Source of the DNA: Streptomyces radiopugnans
GTDB lineage: Bacteria > Actinomycetota > Actinomycetes > Streptomycetales > Streptomycetaceae
Length of the DNA: 64,000 nt
Reading direction: 5' to 3'
Assembly (NCBI RefSeq): GCF_900110735.1
Contig: NZ_FOET01000008.1
Location: forward strand, 62,001 to 126,000
Below the pieces are notes generated by a model, which worked only from the letters and a program-made list of their open reading frames with translations, did no database searches and had not been told where the DNA came from. This document shows positions 33,390-44,076 of this stretch, in pieces; position 1 is the first letter of the stretch; the number at the start of each line of letters is the position of its first letter. A program made the translations under genes and the position numbers.

Positions 33390-35665
33390 CACAGCGCTCC
33401 GTGGAAGGTGCGGGCGATGACGTCGAGCTGCTGCTCGCGGGTGAGCTTGACGAAGTTCACCGCGTAGCCGCTGACGCGGACGGTGAGCTGCGGGTACTTC
33501 TCCGGGTGCTCCATGGCGTCCACCAGCGTCTTCTGGTCCAGGACGTTGACGTTCATGTGGAAGCCCCCGGCGGCGGTGTAGCCGTCCAGCACCCCGGCGA
33601 GGTTCCCGGCGCGCTCGGCCGGGGTGCGGCCCAGGGCGTCGGGGGTGATGGTGTTGGTCAGCGAGATGCCGTCCTCGGCGTCGTCGTAGTCCAGCTTGGC
33701 CACCGACAGGGCCGAGGCGATGTAGCCGTGGCGGTCGCGGCCGTTCATCGGGTTGGCCCCGGGGGCGAAGGGCGTGCCGGCGCGGCGGCCGTCGGGGGTG
33801 TTTCCGGTCTTCTTGCCGTAGACGACGTTGGAGGTGATGGTGAGCACCGACTGGGTGTGGACCGCGCCCCGGTAGGTGGGGTGGCGGCGCACCTTCTCCA
33901 TGAAGCCGTGCACCAGCCCGCGGGCGATCTCGTCGGCCCGGTCGTCGTTGTTGCCGTACGCCGGGTAGTCGCCCTCGACCTCGTAGTCGACGGCCAGCCC
34001 GGTGGCGTCGCGGATCACCCGCACCCGTGCGTACTTGATCGCCGAGAGCGAGTCGGCGGCGACCGACAGCCCGGCGATGCCGCAGGCCATGGTCCGCAGC
34101 ACCTCGCGGTCGTGCAGGGCCATCTCCAGCCGCTCGTACGCGTACCTGTCGTGCATGTAGTGGATGACGTTGAGGGCGTGGACGTAGGTCCTGGCCAGCC
34201 ACTCCAGCATCGCGTCGTAGCGTTCGGCGACGGTGGCGTAGTCCAGGTACTCGCCCTCGATCGGGCGGAACCCGTGCACGACCTGCTCGCCGGTCATCTC
34301 GTCGCGGCCGCCGTTGACGGCGTAGAGCAGGGCCTTGGCGACGTTGACGCGCGCCCCGAAGAACTGCATCTGCCGACCCATGGCCATCGCGGAGACGCAG
34401 CAGGCGATGGCGGTGTCGTCGCCGTACTTGGGGCGCATCAGCTCGTCGGACTCGAACTGCAGGGCGCTGGTGTCCACGGCGGTCCTCGCCGCGAACTCCT
34501 TGAAGCCCCTGGGCAGCACCTGCGACCAGAAGACCGTCAGGTTGGGCTCCGGCGCGGGGCCGAGGTTGTACAGGGTCTGCAGGGCGCGGAAGGCGGTGCG
34601 GGTGACCAGCGGGCGGCCGTCCTCGCCGATCCCGGCCAGCGACCAGGTCACCCAGGTGGGGTCGCCGGAGTAGAGCTGGTCGTACTCGGGGGTGCGCAGG
34701 AAGCGGACGATGCGGAGCTTGATCACGAAGTCGTCGATCAGCTCCTGGGCCCCGCTCTCGGTCAGCAGCCCGCGGTCGATGTCGCGCTGGAGGTAGACGT
34801 CGAGGAAGGCGTCGATGCGGCCGATGGACATGGCCGCGCCGTTCTGCTCCTTCACGGCGGCCAGGTAGGCGAAGTACAGCCACTGGACGGCCTCGCGTCC
34901 GGTGGCGGCCGGGCGGGAGACGTCGTAGCCGTAGGAGGCGGCCATCTCCTTCAGCTCGCGCAGCGCCCGGATCTGCTCGGCGTTCTCCTCGCGGTCGCGG
35001 ATGACGTCCTCGGTGGGCCAGCCGTCGTCCAGCAGCGCCCGGTCGGCCTGCTTGTCGGCGATCAGCCGGTCCGCGCCGTACAGGGCGACGCGGCGGTAGT
35101 CGCCGATGATGCGGCCGCGGCCGTAGGCGTCGGGCAGGCCGGTGATGATGCCGGCCGAGCGGCAGGCCCGGATCTCGGGGGTGTAGGCGTCGAAGACGCC
35201 GTCGTTGTGGGTCTTGCGGTAGGTGGTGAAGATCTTCTTCACCTCCGGGTCGGGCTCGTGGCCGTAGGCCTTCAGGGCCGCCTCGACCATCCGCCAGCCC
35301 CCGATCGGCATGATCGCCCGCTTGAGGGGGGCGTCGGTCTGCAGGCCGACGATCAGGTCGAGGTCCTCGTCGACGTAGCCGGGCCCGAAGGCGGTGATGG
35401 TGGAGGGGGTCGCGGTGTCCACGTCGTACACGCCGCGCTCGCGCTCGGCGGGGAACATCGCCAGCAGCTTGTTCCACACGGCGGTGGTGCGGTGGGTGGG
35501 GCCGGCGAGGAAGGAGCCGTCGCCCTCGTAGGGGGTGTAGTTGTGCTGGACGAAGTCGCGGACGTCGATCGCGTCCCGCCACAGGCCGCCCTTGAAGCCC
35601 TGCCAGGCGCCGGTGCCGGTGCGGTCCGGCGAGTGGGGGGTCTGCGGCTGCGGGATGGTGGTCAT
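33389..35665 (-). CDS. pflB: pyruvate formate-lyase (formate C-acetyltransferase)
   Basis: A 758-residue glycyl-radical enzyme that splits pyruvate with CoA into acetyl-CoA and formate in the cytoplasm, essentially the length of the E. coli enzyme (760). The adjacent active-site cysteines are Cys422-Cys423 in [12 protein letters not shown], and the radical Gly733 is in RVSGYAVNF. Both keys are intact, so the enzyme should work if activated by the coupled PflA. Pfl is destroyed by oxygen when active, so its presence in an aerobic genus implies use under hypoxia. It lies 49 bases after adhE on the same strand, apparently one operon. Confidence 0.96.
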   Translation of the reverse strand: MTTIPQPQTPHSPDRTGTGAWQGFKGGLWRDAIDVRDFVQHNYTPYEGDGSFLAGPTHRTTAVWNKLLAMFPAERERGVYDVDTATPSTITAFGPGYVDEDLDLIVGLQTDAPLKRAIMPIGGWRMVEAALKAYGHEPDPEVKKIFTTYRKTHNDGVFDAYTPEIRACRSAGIITGLPDAYGRGRIIGDYRRVALYGADRLIADKQADRALLDDGWPTEDVIRDREENAEQIRALRELKEMAASYGYDVSRPAATGREAVQWLYFAYLAAVKEQNGAAMSIGRIDAFLDVYLQRDIDRGLLTESGAQELIDDFVIKLRIVRFLRTPEYDQLYSGDPTWVTWSLAGIGEDGRPLVTRTAFRALQTLYNLGPAPEPNLTVFWSQVLPRGFKEFAARTAVDTSALQFESDELMRPKYGDDTAIACCVSAMAMGRQMQFFGARVNVAKALLYAVNGGRDEMTGEQVVHGFRPIEGEYLDYATVAERYDAMLEWLARTYVHALNVIHYMHDRYAYERLEMALHDREVLRTMACGIAGLSVAADSLSAIKYARVRVIRDATGLAVDYEVEGDYPAYGNNDDRADEIARGLVHGFMEKVRRHPTYRGAVHTQSVLTITSNVVYGKKTGNTPDGRRAGTPFAPGANPMNGRDRHGYIASALSVAKLDYDDAEDGISLTNTITPDALGRTPAERAGNLAGVLDGYTAAGGFHMNVNVLDQKTLVDAMEHPEKYPQLTVRVSGYAVNFVKLTREQQLDVIARTFHGAL

Positions 35666-35714
35666 GGCTGGTCTCCCTTGGGGTTCTGCCGTGCGGGGCG
35701 GTCGGGGGCTGCGC

Positions 35715-38408
35715 TCATGCCGTGGCGGCGTGGCCGTAGTAGGCCTGGCGCATCAGCGCCTGCATCTCGTCGAGCATCGGCATCCGGGGGTTGGCGGGGG
35801 CGCACTGGTCGGCGTAGGCGTTGCGGGCCTGCTCGGGCAGGGCGGCGAGGAACTCCTTCTCGTCCACGCCCGCCTCCCGGAAGGAGGCCGGGACACCGCA
35901 CCGGGCGCGCAGCTCCTCCACGGCGCGGGCGTAGGACTCCACGCCCTCCTCGGGGGTGGCGGCCGGCAGGCCGAGCGTCCTGGCGATCTCCTGGAAGCGC
36001 TCGTGGGCCCGGTAGGTCTCGTACTTGGGCCAGCCGGTCAGCTTGGTGGGGATGCGGCCGTTGTGGCGGATGACGTGCGGCAGCAGCAGCGCGTTGGTCC
36101 GGCCGTGGGTGATGTGGAAGGTGTTGCCGAGGGTGTGGGACATGGCGTGCACCAGGCCGAGGAAGGCGTTGGCGAAGGCCATGCCGGCGATGGTGGAGGC
36201 GTTGTGCATCCGCTCGCGGGCCCTGGGGTCCTCGGGGCCGTGGGTGACGCAGCGCTCCAGGTTCTCGAAGATCAGCCGGATGGCCTGCAGGCACAGCCCG
36301 TCGGTGTAGTCGTTGGCGTAGACCGACACGTACGCCTCGGTGGCGTGGGTGAGGGCGTCGAAGCCGGAGTCGGCGGTGACGGCGGGCGGCAGGGTGGCGG
36401 TCAGGACCGGGTCGACGATGGCGACGTCGGGGGTGAGGGCGTAGTCGGCCAGCGGGTACTTGCGGGCGGCGGCCGGGTCGGAGATGACGGCGAAGGGGGT
36501 GACCTCGGCGCCGGTGCCGGAGGTGGTCGGGACCGCGATCAGCCTCGCCCTCTCCCCCAGCGGCGGGAAGGTGAAGGCGCGCTTGCGGATGTCGGAGAAC
36601 TTCTCCTTGGTGTCGGCGAAGGCGATCTCGGGGTGCTCGTACATCAGCCACATCACCTTGGCGGCGTCGATGGGCGAGCCGCCGCCGAGGGCGACGATGG
36701 TGTCGGGCTCGAACTCGCGCATCTTCGCGGCGCCGCGCTCGACGGTGGCCAGCTCCGGGTTGGGCTCGACGTCGTCGATGATCTGGAGGTTCACCGGCTC
36801 GCGGCGGGAGCGCAGGATGTCCTTGACGCGGGTGAGGTAGCCCAGGCGGTCCATGGTGCGGTCGGTGACGACGGTGACGCGCCGCATGCCGCGCATGTCG
36901 CCGAGGTAGCGCAGGGAGTGGCGCTCGAAGTAGATCTTCGGCGGGACCTTGAACCACTGCATGTTGGTGTTGCGCCGCCCGATGCGCTTGATGTTGAGCA
37001 GGTCGACGGCGGTGACGTTGCCGGAGACCGAGTTGTGGCCGTAGGAGCCGCAGCCCAGGGTCATCGAGGGCAGGAAGGAGTTGTAGACGTCTCCGATGCC
37101 GCCGAGGCTGGAGGGCGCGTTGGCGATGATGCGCACGGCCTTGACGCGGCGGCCGAACTCCTCGGTCAGCTCCCCGTCGTCGGCGTGGATCACCGCGCTG
37201 TGGCCCAGGCCGTCGAACTCGACCATCCGCGCGGCCAGTTCGATGCCCTGCTCGGTGGTCTCGGCGCGCAGCAGGGCCAGTACCGGGGAGAGCTTCTCGC
37301 GGCTGAGCGGCTCGGCGGGGCCGACGGCCGCGATCTCGGCGAGGATGACGGAGGTGTCCTCGGGGACGGTGAAGCCCGCCTGCCCGGCGATCCAGTGCGG
37401 CGGCCGGCCGACGGCGTCGGCGTTCAGCTTCGCCCCGGCGCAGTTGACGCTCCGGGCGGTGGTGCCGAACAGGAACCGCTCCAGCTTCTCCTTCTCCTCG
37501 GCGGTGGCCAGATGGGCGTGGAGCTTGCGGAACTCCGCGACGGCCTGCTCGTAGACCTCGGCGTCCAGGACGGCGGCCTGCTCGGACGCGCAGATCATGC
37601 CGTTGTCGAAGGCCTTGGACAGGACGATGTCGTGCACCGCGCGGGGGACGTCGGCGGTGCGGTGGACGTAGGCGGGGACGTTGCCCGCGCCGACGCCGAG
37701 GGCCGGCTTGCCGCACGAGTAGGCGGCCCGGACCATGGCGTTGCCGCCGGTGGCCAGGATGGTGGAGACGTCCGCGTGGTTCATCAGCAGGCGGGTGGCC
37801 TCCATCGACGGCTCCTCGATCCACTGCACGCAGTGCTCGGGGGCGCCCGCCTCCACGGCCGCCTCCCGTACGATCCGGGCCGCCTCGGCGCTGCACCGCT
37901 GGGCCGAGGGGTGGAAGGCGAAGACGATCGGGTTGCGGGTCTTGAGCGCGATCAGCGCCTTGAAGATCGTGGTGGAGGTGGGGTTGGTCACCGGGGTCAT
38001 GGCGCACACCACGCCGACGGGCTCGGCGATCTCGGTGATCCCGTTCAGCTCGTCGCGGCGGACGACGCCGACCGTCTTCAGCCCCTGCATCGAGTGGGTG
38101 ACGTGCTCGCAGGCGAAGAGGTTCTTCATCGCCTTGTCCTCGAACACCCCCCGGCCGGTCTCGGCGACGGCCTGCTCGGCCAGCTCGCAGTGGTTCGCCA
38201 GGGCCGCCAGGGAGGCCTTCCGCACGATGTGGTCGACCTGCTCCTGGGTGAAGGAGGCGTACTCCTCCAGGGACTTGACGGCGTGTGCGACCAGGGTGTC
38301 GACGGCGTGCCGGGCGGTCTCGGCGCGCTCGGCGTCCGCCGGAGCGGCGGGACGTGCGGCAGGACGCGCTGCGGAGCGTGCGGCGGGACGTGCGGTGGCT
38401 TCTGCCAT
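35715..38408 (-). CDS. adhE: bifunctional acetaldehyde-CoA/alcohol dehydrogenase
   Basis: An 897-residue AdhE. The N-terminal half is a CoA-acylating aldehyde dehydrogenase ([32 protein letters not shown] with the catalytic Cys). The C-terminal half, from about residue 460, is an iron-dependent alcohol dehydrogenase ([32 protein letters not shown], metal ligands in DALTHATEA and [20 protein letters not shown]). It converts acetyl-CoA to ethanol and regenerates two NAD+, the natural partner of PflB. ATG 38408 follows GAGGTGATCC. A repeated RPAA segment of 12-bp units precedes the core. Three repeats resembling hypoxia-regulator boxes lie 67-134 bases upstream. Confidence 0.95.
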   Translation of the reverse strand: MAEATARPAARSAARPAARPAAPADAERAETARHAVDTLVAHAVKSLEEYASFTQEQVDHIVRKASLAALANHCELAEQAVAETGRGVFEDKAMKNLFACEHVTHSMQGLKTVGVVRRDELNGITEIAEPVGVVCAMTPVTNPTSTTIFKALIALKTRNPIVFAFHPSAQRCSAEAARIVREAAVEAGAPEHCVQWIEEPSMEATRLLMNHADVSTILATGGNAMVRAAYSCGKPALGVGAGNVPAYVHRTADVPRAVHDIVLSKAFDNGMICASEQAAVLDAEVYEQAVAEFRKLHAHLATAEEKEKLERFLFGTTARSVNCAGAKLNADAVGRPPHWIAGQAGFTVPEDTSVILAEIAAVGPAEPLSREKLSPVLALLRAETTEQGIELAARMVEFDGLGHSAVIHADDGELTEEFGRRVKAVRIIANAPSSLGGIGDVYNSFLPSMTLGCGSYGHNSVSGNVTAVDLLNIKRIGRRNTNMQWFKVPPKIYFERHSLRYLGDMRGMRRVTVVTDRTMDRLGYLTRVKDILRSRREPVNLQIIDDVEPNPELATVERGAAKMREFEPDTIVALGGGSPIDAAKVMWLMYEHPEIAFADTKEKFSDIRKRAFTFPPLGERARLIAVPTTSGTGAEVTPFAVISDPAAARKYPLADYALTPDVAIVDPVLTATLPPAVTADSGFDALTHATEAYVSVYANDYTDGLCLQAIRLIFENLERCVTHGPEDPRARERMHNASTIAGMAFANAFLGLVHAMSHTLGNTFHITHGRTNALLLPHVIRHNGRIPTKLTGWPKYETYRAHERFQEIARTLGLPAATPEEGVESYARAVEELRARCGVPASFREAGVDEKEFLAALPEQARNAYADQCAPANPRMPMLDEMQALMRQAYYGHAATA
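38346..38393. repeat. 12-bp tandem repeats encoding the AdhE N-terminal RPAA units
   Basis: GGCGGGACGTGC occurs at 38346-38357 and again at 38382-38393, with two diverged copies between, all in frame. They encode Arg-Pro-Ala-Ala/Arg-Ser-Ala-Ala units just after the adhE start. Confidence 0.8.
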
Positions 38409-38474
38409 GGGGATCACCTCTGGATGGGGGCCTCGGTGACTCCATTGCACGCCGCCGGGGGCCTCCGGCGCAGT

Positions 38475-38542
38475 CGCCGAAGGGACCCCGCCCGGCGGCC
38501 GAAGGTCCCGCCCCGGCAGGGGGTGCGGGCCGAAGGTCCCGG
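38475..38542 (-). promoter_or_regulatory. three direct repeats upstream of adhE, similar to DevR/OsdR hypoxia boxes
   Basis: CGCCGAAGGGACCCC (38475-38489), GGCCGAAGGTCCCG (38497-38510) and GGGCCGAAGGTCCCGG (38527-38542) share the core GCCGAAGGKMCC, read as GGGACCTTCGGCCC on the adhE strand. The spacing between cores is 22 and 31 bases, about two and three helical turns. The form GGGAC-(A/T-rich or TTCG)-G(T/C)CC resembles DosR/DevR boxes, which suits a fermentation operon. No regulator gene is nearby. Confidence 0.5.
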
Positions 38543-38560
38543 TACCGGCCGGTAGGGCGC

Positions 38561-39625
38561 TCACCTGGGCGTATGGCGGCCCATCCGATGCGCCCGGGGC
38601 GGGTTGGCGCCCCGTACCGCACAGGTCGCGGCGGCGACGGCGGCACCGGTGGCCAGGGCCTGTTCCAGGACGCCGGCGGTCAGCCCGTCCAGGCGCCCGC
38701 CGAGGGCCCCGGCACTGTGGAGGGAGTGCAGCAGGCCGCCCGTGAAGGCGTCGCCCGCGCCGACGGTGTCCACCACGGCGGTGGGCGGGGCGGGCACCCT
38801 CAGCCGTACGCGCTCCGCGCCGCTCGCGCCGCCCGCGCCCTCCAGCGAGGCGTACGCGCCCGCCGCTCCGAGCGTGACGACCACCAGGGCCGCGCCGTGG
38901 CCGTGGAGGACGCCGGCGGCCTCCTCCACGCCGGCGCCGGGCAGGAGGTGACCGAGGTCGTCGTCGGACAGCCGCAGGATGTCGGCCGCGGCGCACCAGC
39001 GCGGCAGCCGCTCGCGGTAGACGGCCGGCTCCACCAGCAGCGGCCGGACGTTGGGGTCGACGGAGACGGTGGCCCGCCCTCGCACCCTCTCCAGCAGCCG
39101 TTCCACCGCCTCGCCGCCCGGCGGCCGCACCAGTGCCAGCGATCCGGTGTGCACACAGGCCGCGGGGCCGGACGCGGCCGCCGCCAGCTCGCCGTCCGTC
39201 CACTGCCAGTCGGCGGTGCCCTCGGCGTGGAAGGAGTACTCGGCGCGGCCGGCGGCGTCGACGTCGGCGACGGCCAGGGTGCTGGGCTCGGCCGCCTCGA
39301 CCACCGCGCCGAGGTCCACGCCGGAGGCGGCCAGGTGCTCGCGGAAGAGGCGGCCGAAGACGTCCCGCGACAGCCTGCCCAGGAAGCGGGTGGGGGTACC
39401 GAGCCGGGCGAGTGCCACGGCGGTGTTGGCGGGTCCGCCTCCGGGCAGGACCTCCAGCCCGATCGACGGGGCGGACGGCCGTGCCCCGCCGCCGGGCGGC
39501 GGGACGGTGAAGGCGTCGGCCACGCACTCGCCGAGCACGACGACGGGCGGCGCGGCGACGGGGGCGACGGACTCGGGGGCGGTGGGTTCGGGGGCGCCGC
39601 CGGGGCGGCTGCTGGTCGCGGGCAT
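38561..39625 (-). CDS. PfkB-family carbohydrate kinase (fructokinase-like)
   Basis: A 354-residue ribokinase/PfkB-family kinase. The N-terminal signature EVLPGGGPANTAVALARLG is near residue 60 and the C-terminal signature VVDTVGAGDAFTGGLLHSL, with the catalytic Asp and anion hole, near residue 290. FSFHAEGTADWQW-like YSFHAEGTADWQW and SVDPNVRPLL are typical of bacterial fructokinases, so a fructose-type sugar is the likely substrate. ATG 39625 (MPATSSRPG) is one of two adjacent starts. It is 152 bases upstream of adhE on the same strand, but the repeats between them suggest adhE has its own promoter. Confidence 0.9.
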   Translation of the reverse strand: MPATSSRPGGAPEPTAPESVAPVAAPPVVVLGECVADAFTVPPPGGGARPSAPSIGLEVLPGGGPANTAVALARLGTPTRFLGRLSRDVFGRLFREHLAASGVDLGAVVEAAEPSTLAVADVDAAGRAEYSFHAEGTADWQWTDGELAAAASGPAACVHTGSLALVRPPGGEAVERLLERVRGRATVSVDPNVRPLLVEPAVYRERLPRWCAAADILRLSDDDLGHLLPGAGVEEAAGVLHGHGAALVVVTLGAAGAYASLEGAGGASGAERVRLRVPAPPTAVVDTVGAGDAFTGGLLHSLHSAGALGGRLDGLTAGVLEQALATGAAVAAATCAVRGANPPRAHRMGRHTPR

Positions 39626-39714
39626 GGGTGGCATTCTGGTACGGCGCGGCGGCCGGGAGGCGGTCCGCGGGGCCGCCTCCCGGCCGCCGGCGCCGTCGTG
39701 CTTCACTGCCCGGC

Positions 39715-40293
39715 ATGAGCACCACCGTCGCCGTCACCACCTGGTCACTGGAGCAGACCTCCCCCTCCGACCTCTCCCCCGCCCACGTTCCGGACAGCGG
39801 GTCCGGCATCCGGATCGTCCGGGCGGAGGTGCCCAGCCCGGAGTTCAGCCGCTTCCTCTACACCGCCGTCGGCGGGGACGTCACCTGGACGGACCGGCTG
39901 GAGTGGACGTACGCGCGGTGGCGGGAGTTCCTGGAGCGCCCCGGCGTGGAGACCTGGGTGGCGTACGAGCACGGGACCCCGGCCGGGTACATCGAGCTGG
40001 AACCGCAGCCCGGGGGGACGGTGGAGATCACCTACTTCGGTCTGATCGCCGCCTTCCGCGGCCGGCGCATCGGCGGGCACCTGCTGTCCTGCGGGACCGC
40101 GCGCGCCTGGGACCTGGCGGAGCGCTGGCCGGAGCGGGAGCCCACCCGGCGGGTGTGGGTGCACACCTGCAGCAAGGACGGCCCCCATGCGCTGGCGAAC
40201 TACCGGCGGCGCGGCTTCCGCCTGTTCGACACCAGGACGGAGGACGAACCGGACGTTCCCGCTCCCGGCCCCTGGCCGGGAGCGGGGGTGTGA
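39715..40293 (+). CDS. GNAT-family N-acetyltransferase
   Basis: A 192-residue acetyltransferase. The acetyl-CoA binding region is YFGLIAAFRGRRIGGHLLSCGTARAW (motif A, R-x-x-G-x-G type as RRIGGHL) near residue 120, followed by VWVHTCSKDGPHALANYRRRGFRLFD (motif B). The N-terminal half (VTWTDRLEWTYARWREFLERPGVETWVAYEHG) provides the acceptor site. The substrate is unknown. ATG 39715 was preferred over an upstream in-frame start because the family core begins soon after. It is divergent from the PfkB kinase and followed by the cys leader. Confidence 0.88.
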   Translation: MSTTVAVTTWSLEQTSPSDLSPAHVPDSGSGIRIVRAEVPSPEFSRFLYTAVGGDVTWTDRLEWTYARWREFLERPGVETWVAYEHGTPAGYIELEPQPGGTVEITYFGLIAAFRGRRIGGHLLSCGTARAWDLAERWPEREPTRRVWVHTCSKDGPHALANYRRRGFRLFDTRTEDEPDVPAPGPWPGAGV

Positions 40294-40423
40294 GCCCCGC
40301 CGGGGCCCCCGCGGCTCCGGCGAACCCGTGACCGATATCACTGCGTCTCGCAGAGCGGGACACCTTTGTCCGAACTGTGGATAACGGTGGACTGCCGCGA
40401 GATGCTCATGCCACGCTTCTGCC

Positions 40424-40507
40424 ATGTCTCGAGCTGGAATTGCCTTGGTGAGTCGGCGGCACGTCGACCTCGGCCGCATGTCCAGCGCCATCTGTCCGGC
40501 GGGCTGA
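40424..40507 (+). CDS. 27-residue cysteine-containing leader peptide of the cys operon
   Basis: ATG 40424 opens a 27-codon frame that starts MSRAGIALVSRRHVDLGRM and ends SSAICPAG before TGA 40507, 156 bases upstream of cysI. Streptomyces sulfur-assimilation operons often carry a short peptide of this type with RRHVDLGR and a late cysteine, annotated as a putative leader peptide. A ribosome pausing at the single Cys codon when cysteine is scarce could couple supply to expression. The CTGCGTCTCGCAG palindrome at 40341-40353 may be part of the promoter. Confidence 0.7.
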   Translation: MSRAGIALVSRRHVDLGRMSSAICPAG

Positions 40508-40663
40508 CAGTCCCAGCACCGCCGCACATCCGCCGCCCCCGTCGTCGCGGGCAGGCGGCTCCACTTCCCGTTTTCCGTACGGATCCGCGCACGTCAGCGC
40601 GCCCGGACGGATTCGGGCCGCTTCCCGCGCAGCCGAGTCCAGCAGAAGGACGAACACACCGCC

Positions 40664-42357
<1,694 letters not shown>

Positions 42358-42361
<4 letters not shown>

Positions 42362-42536
42362 GCGGCGCACACGCGGCCACCACCCCGCACGCCACCACAG
42401 GCCCGCACCGCCGCCGCGCGGGCGGAGAAGCGAACAGGGAGGCCGTGAGCGGCGCACACGCGGCCACCACCCCGCAGCCGACCACGAAACCCGTAACCGA
42501 CCGCCGCGCGGGCGGAGAAGCTCACAAGGAGGCACC
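42358..42536 (+). repeat. tandem duplication inside the cys operon
   Basis: Unit 1 (42358-42444, 87 bases) and unit 2 (42445-42536, 92 bases) share an identical first 32 bases starting GTGAGCGGCGCACACGCG, a diverged middle, and a near-identical end with CGCCGCGCGGGCGGAGAAGC and a GGAGG ribosome site. Each unit therefore ends with a ribosome site followed by GTGAGC. Confidence 0.85.
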
Positions 42537-42540
42537 GTGA
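42358..42540 (+). CDS. possible 60-residue protein made of a duplicated segment
   Basis: A frame from GTG 42358 to TGA 42540 is coupled at both ends by GTGA overlaps, to the cysI stop and to the next GTG. Its product is two copies of one unit: each begins VSGAHAATTP and ends RRAGGEA(N/H)(R/K)EA. The sequence is low in hydrophobic residues and has no known domain. It may be translated because of its coupling, or may merely be a duplicated spacer carrying ribosome site and start codon. Confidence 0.35.
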
Positions 42541-42722
42541 GCGAACGCGCCGCGCCGTTCTACTGCCCGTACTGCGGAGACGAGGACCTGCGGCCGTCCG
42601 AGGACGGTCACGGCGCGTGGGAGTGCGCCTCCTGCAACCGCGCCTTCAGGCTCTCGTTCCTCGGACTGCTGGCCGACGGCCTGCGGCGGTCCGGTTCCAC
42701 CGAGGGAGACAGCACACGATGA
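42537..42722 (+). CDS. small zinc-ribbon protein of the cys operon
   Basis: A 61-residue protein with a single treble-clef or zinc-ribbon Cys set, FYCPYCGDEDLRP and WECASCNRAFRLSFLG. It starts at GTG 42537 after AAGGAGG and its TGA overlaps the cysH ATG, so it is translationally coupled to cysH. A small protein of this type is regularly found between sulfite reductase and cysH in Streptomyces. Its job is not known; delivery of sulfide or help to an iron-sulfur enzyme are guesses. Confidence 0.8.
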   Translation: MSERAAPFYCPYCGDEDLRPSEDGHGAWECASCNRAFRLSFLGLLADGLRRSGSTEGDSTR

Positions 42723-43441
42723 ACGCCGCCGAGGACCGGCACGACCTGCGGGCGGACGCCGACGAGTTGCGGCGGCTCGCCGAGAAGGCGGGCCGCGAAC
42801 TGGAGGACGCCCCGGCACTGGAGATCCTGCGCTGGGCCGTCGGCACCTTCGGCCCGCGCTTCTGCGTGACCTCCTCCATGGAGGACGCCGTCGTCGCGCA
42901 TCTGGCCTCGCGCGTGGCGCCCGGTGTGGACGTGGTGTTCCTCGACACCGGCTACCACTTCCCGGAGACCATCGGCACCCGGGACGCGGTGGCCGCGGTG
43001 ATGGACGTCAACGTCATCACGCTCACCCCGCGGCAGACCGTGGCCGAGCAGGACGCCGAGTACGGGCCGCGCCTGCACGACCGCGACCCCGACCTGTGCT
43101 GCGCGCTGCGCAAGGTCAGGCCGCTGGAGGAGGGCCTGCGCGGGTACGACGCCTGGGCCACCGGGCTGCGCCGCGACGAGTCCCCGACCCGGGCGGGGAC
43201 TCCGGTCGTCGGCTGGGACGAGAGGCGGGGCAAGGTCAAGGTCTCGCCCATCGCACGCTGGACGCAGGGCGACGTGGACGCCTACGTTGCCGAGCACGGT
43301 GTCCTCACCAACCCTCTGCTGATGGACGGTTACCCCTCCATCGGGTGCGCGCCCTGCACTCGGCGGGTGCTGGAGGGCGAGGACGCCCGCTCCGGCCGCT
43401 GGGCCGGACGCGGCAAGACCGAGTGCGGACTGCATGGCTGA
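42719..43441 (+). CDS. cysH: adenylyl-/phosphoadenylyl-sulfate reductase
   Basis: A 240-residue PP-loop enzyme that reduces activated sulfate (APS, or PAPS) to sulfite with thioredoxin. The PP-loop region reads FCVTSSMEDAVVAHL. Two cysteine pairs, DLCCALRK near residue 126 and GCAPCTRR near residue 210, are those that bind a [4Fe-4S] cluster in APS-type reductases, and ECGLHG at the end carries the catalytic Cys. APS is therefore the likely substrate, which makes the cysC product dispensable for this step. The ATG overlaps the zinc-ribbon stop. Confidence 0.95.
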   Translation: MNAAEDRHDLRADADELRRLAEKAGRELEDAPALEILRWAVGTFGPRFCVTSSMEDAVVAHLASRVAPGVDVVFLDTGYHFPETIGTRDAVAAVMDVNVITLTPRQTVAEQDAEYGPRLHDRDPDLCCALRKVRPLEEGLRGYDAWATGLRRDESPTRAGTPVVGWDERRGKVKVSPIARWTQGDVDAYVAEHGVLTNPLLMDGYPSIGCAPCTRRVLEGEDARSGRWAGRGKTECGLHG

Positions 43442-43488
43442 TGGCGAACCCGAAGGCCGTACGGGCCCAGACAGTTGAGGAGCGTCAG

Positions 43489-44076
43489 ATGAGCGGGGCG
43501 ACCGCTTCCGGCACGGACAGAACCGGCAGTACCGACGGCACCGGCACCGGAGCCACGATCTGGCTCACCGGCCTGCCCAGCGCGGGCAAGACCACGATCG
43601 CCCACGCGCTGGCCGGGCGGCTGCGCGACGAGGGGCACCGGGTGGAGGTGCTGGACGGCGACGAGATCAGGGAGTTCCTCTCCGCCGGTCTGGGCTTCTC
43701 CCGCGAGGACCGCCACACCAACGTGCAGCGGATCGGCTTCATCGCCGAACTGCTCGCCTCCAACGGGGTCAAGGCCCTGGTCCCGGTGATCGCGCCGTAC
43801 GCCGACAGCCGCGAGGCTGTCCGCAAGCGCCACCAGGCGGAGGGCACGGCCTATCTGGAGGTGCACGTGGCCACGCCCGTGGAGGTGTGCTCCGAGCGCG
43901 ATGTGAAGGGGCTGTACGCCAGGCAGGCCGCGGGAGAGCTCTCCGGACTGACCGGGGTGGACGACCCGTACGAGGCGCCGGCCGATCCGGATCTGCGGAT
44001 CGAGGCGCACACCGAGCCGGTGGACGACTCCGCCGCCCGGCTGTACGCACTGCTCGCCGAGAGGGGACTGGCGTGA
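43489..44076 (+). CDS. cysC: adenylylsulfate kinase
   Basis: A 195-residue P-loop kinase that phosphorylates APS to PAPS. The P-loop is WLTGLPSAGKTTIAHAL near residue 30. Family motifs follow: VLDGDEIREFLSAGLGFSREDRHTN and CSERDVKGLYARQAAGE, then FTGVDDPYE-like LTGVDDPYEAP. ATG 43489 follows GAGGAG; an ATG at 43441 that overlaps the cysH stop is in the same frame and would add 16 residues. The stop overlaps the cysD start by GTGA. Its presence beside an APS-type CysH suggests PAPS is made for sulfation or as a bypass. Confidence 0.94.
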   Translation: MSGATASGTDRTGSTDGTGTGATIWLTGLPSAGKTTIAHALAGRLRDEGHRVEVLDGDEIREFLSAGLGFSREDRHTNVQRIGFIAELLASNGVKALVPVIAPYADSREAVRKRHQAEGTAYLEVHVATPVEVCSERDVKGLYARQAAGELSGLTGVDDPYEAPADPDLRIEAHTEPVDDSAARLYALLAERGLA

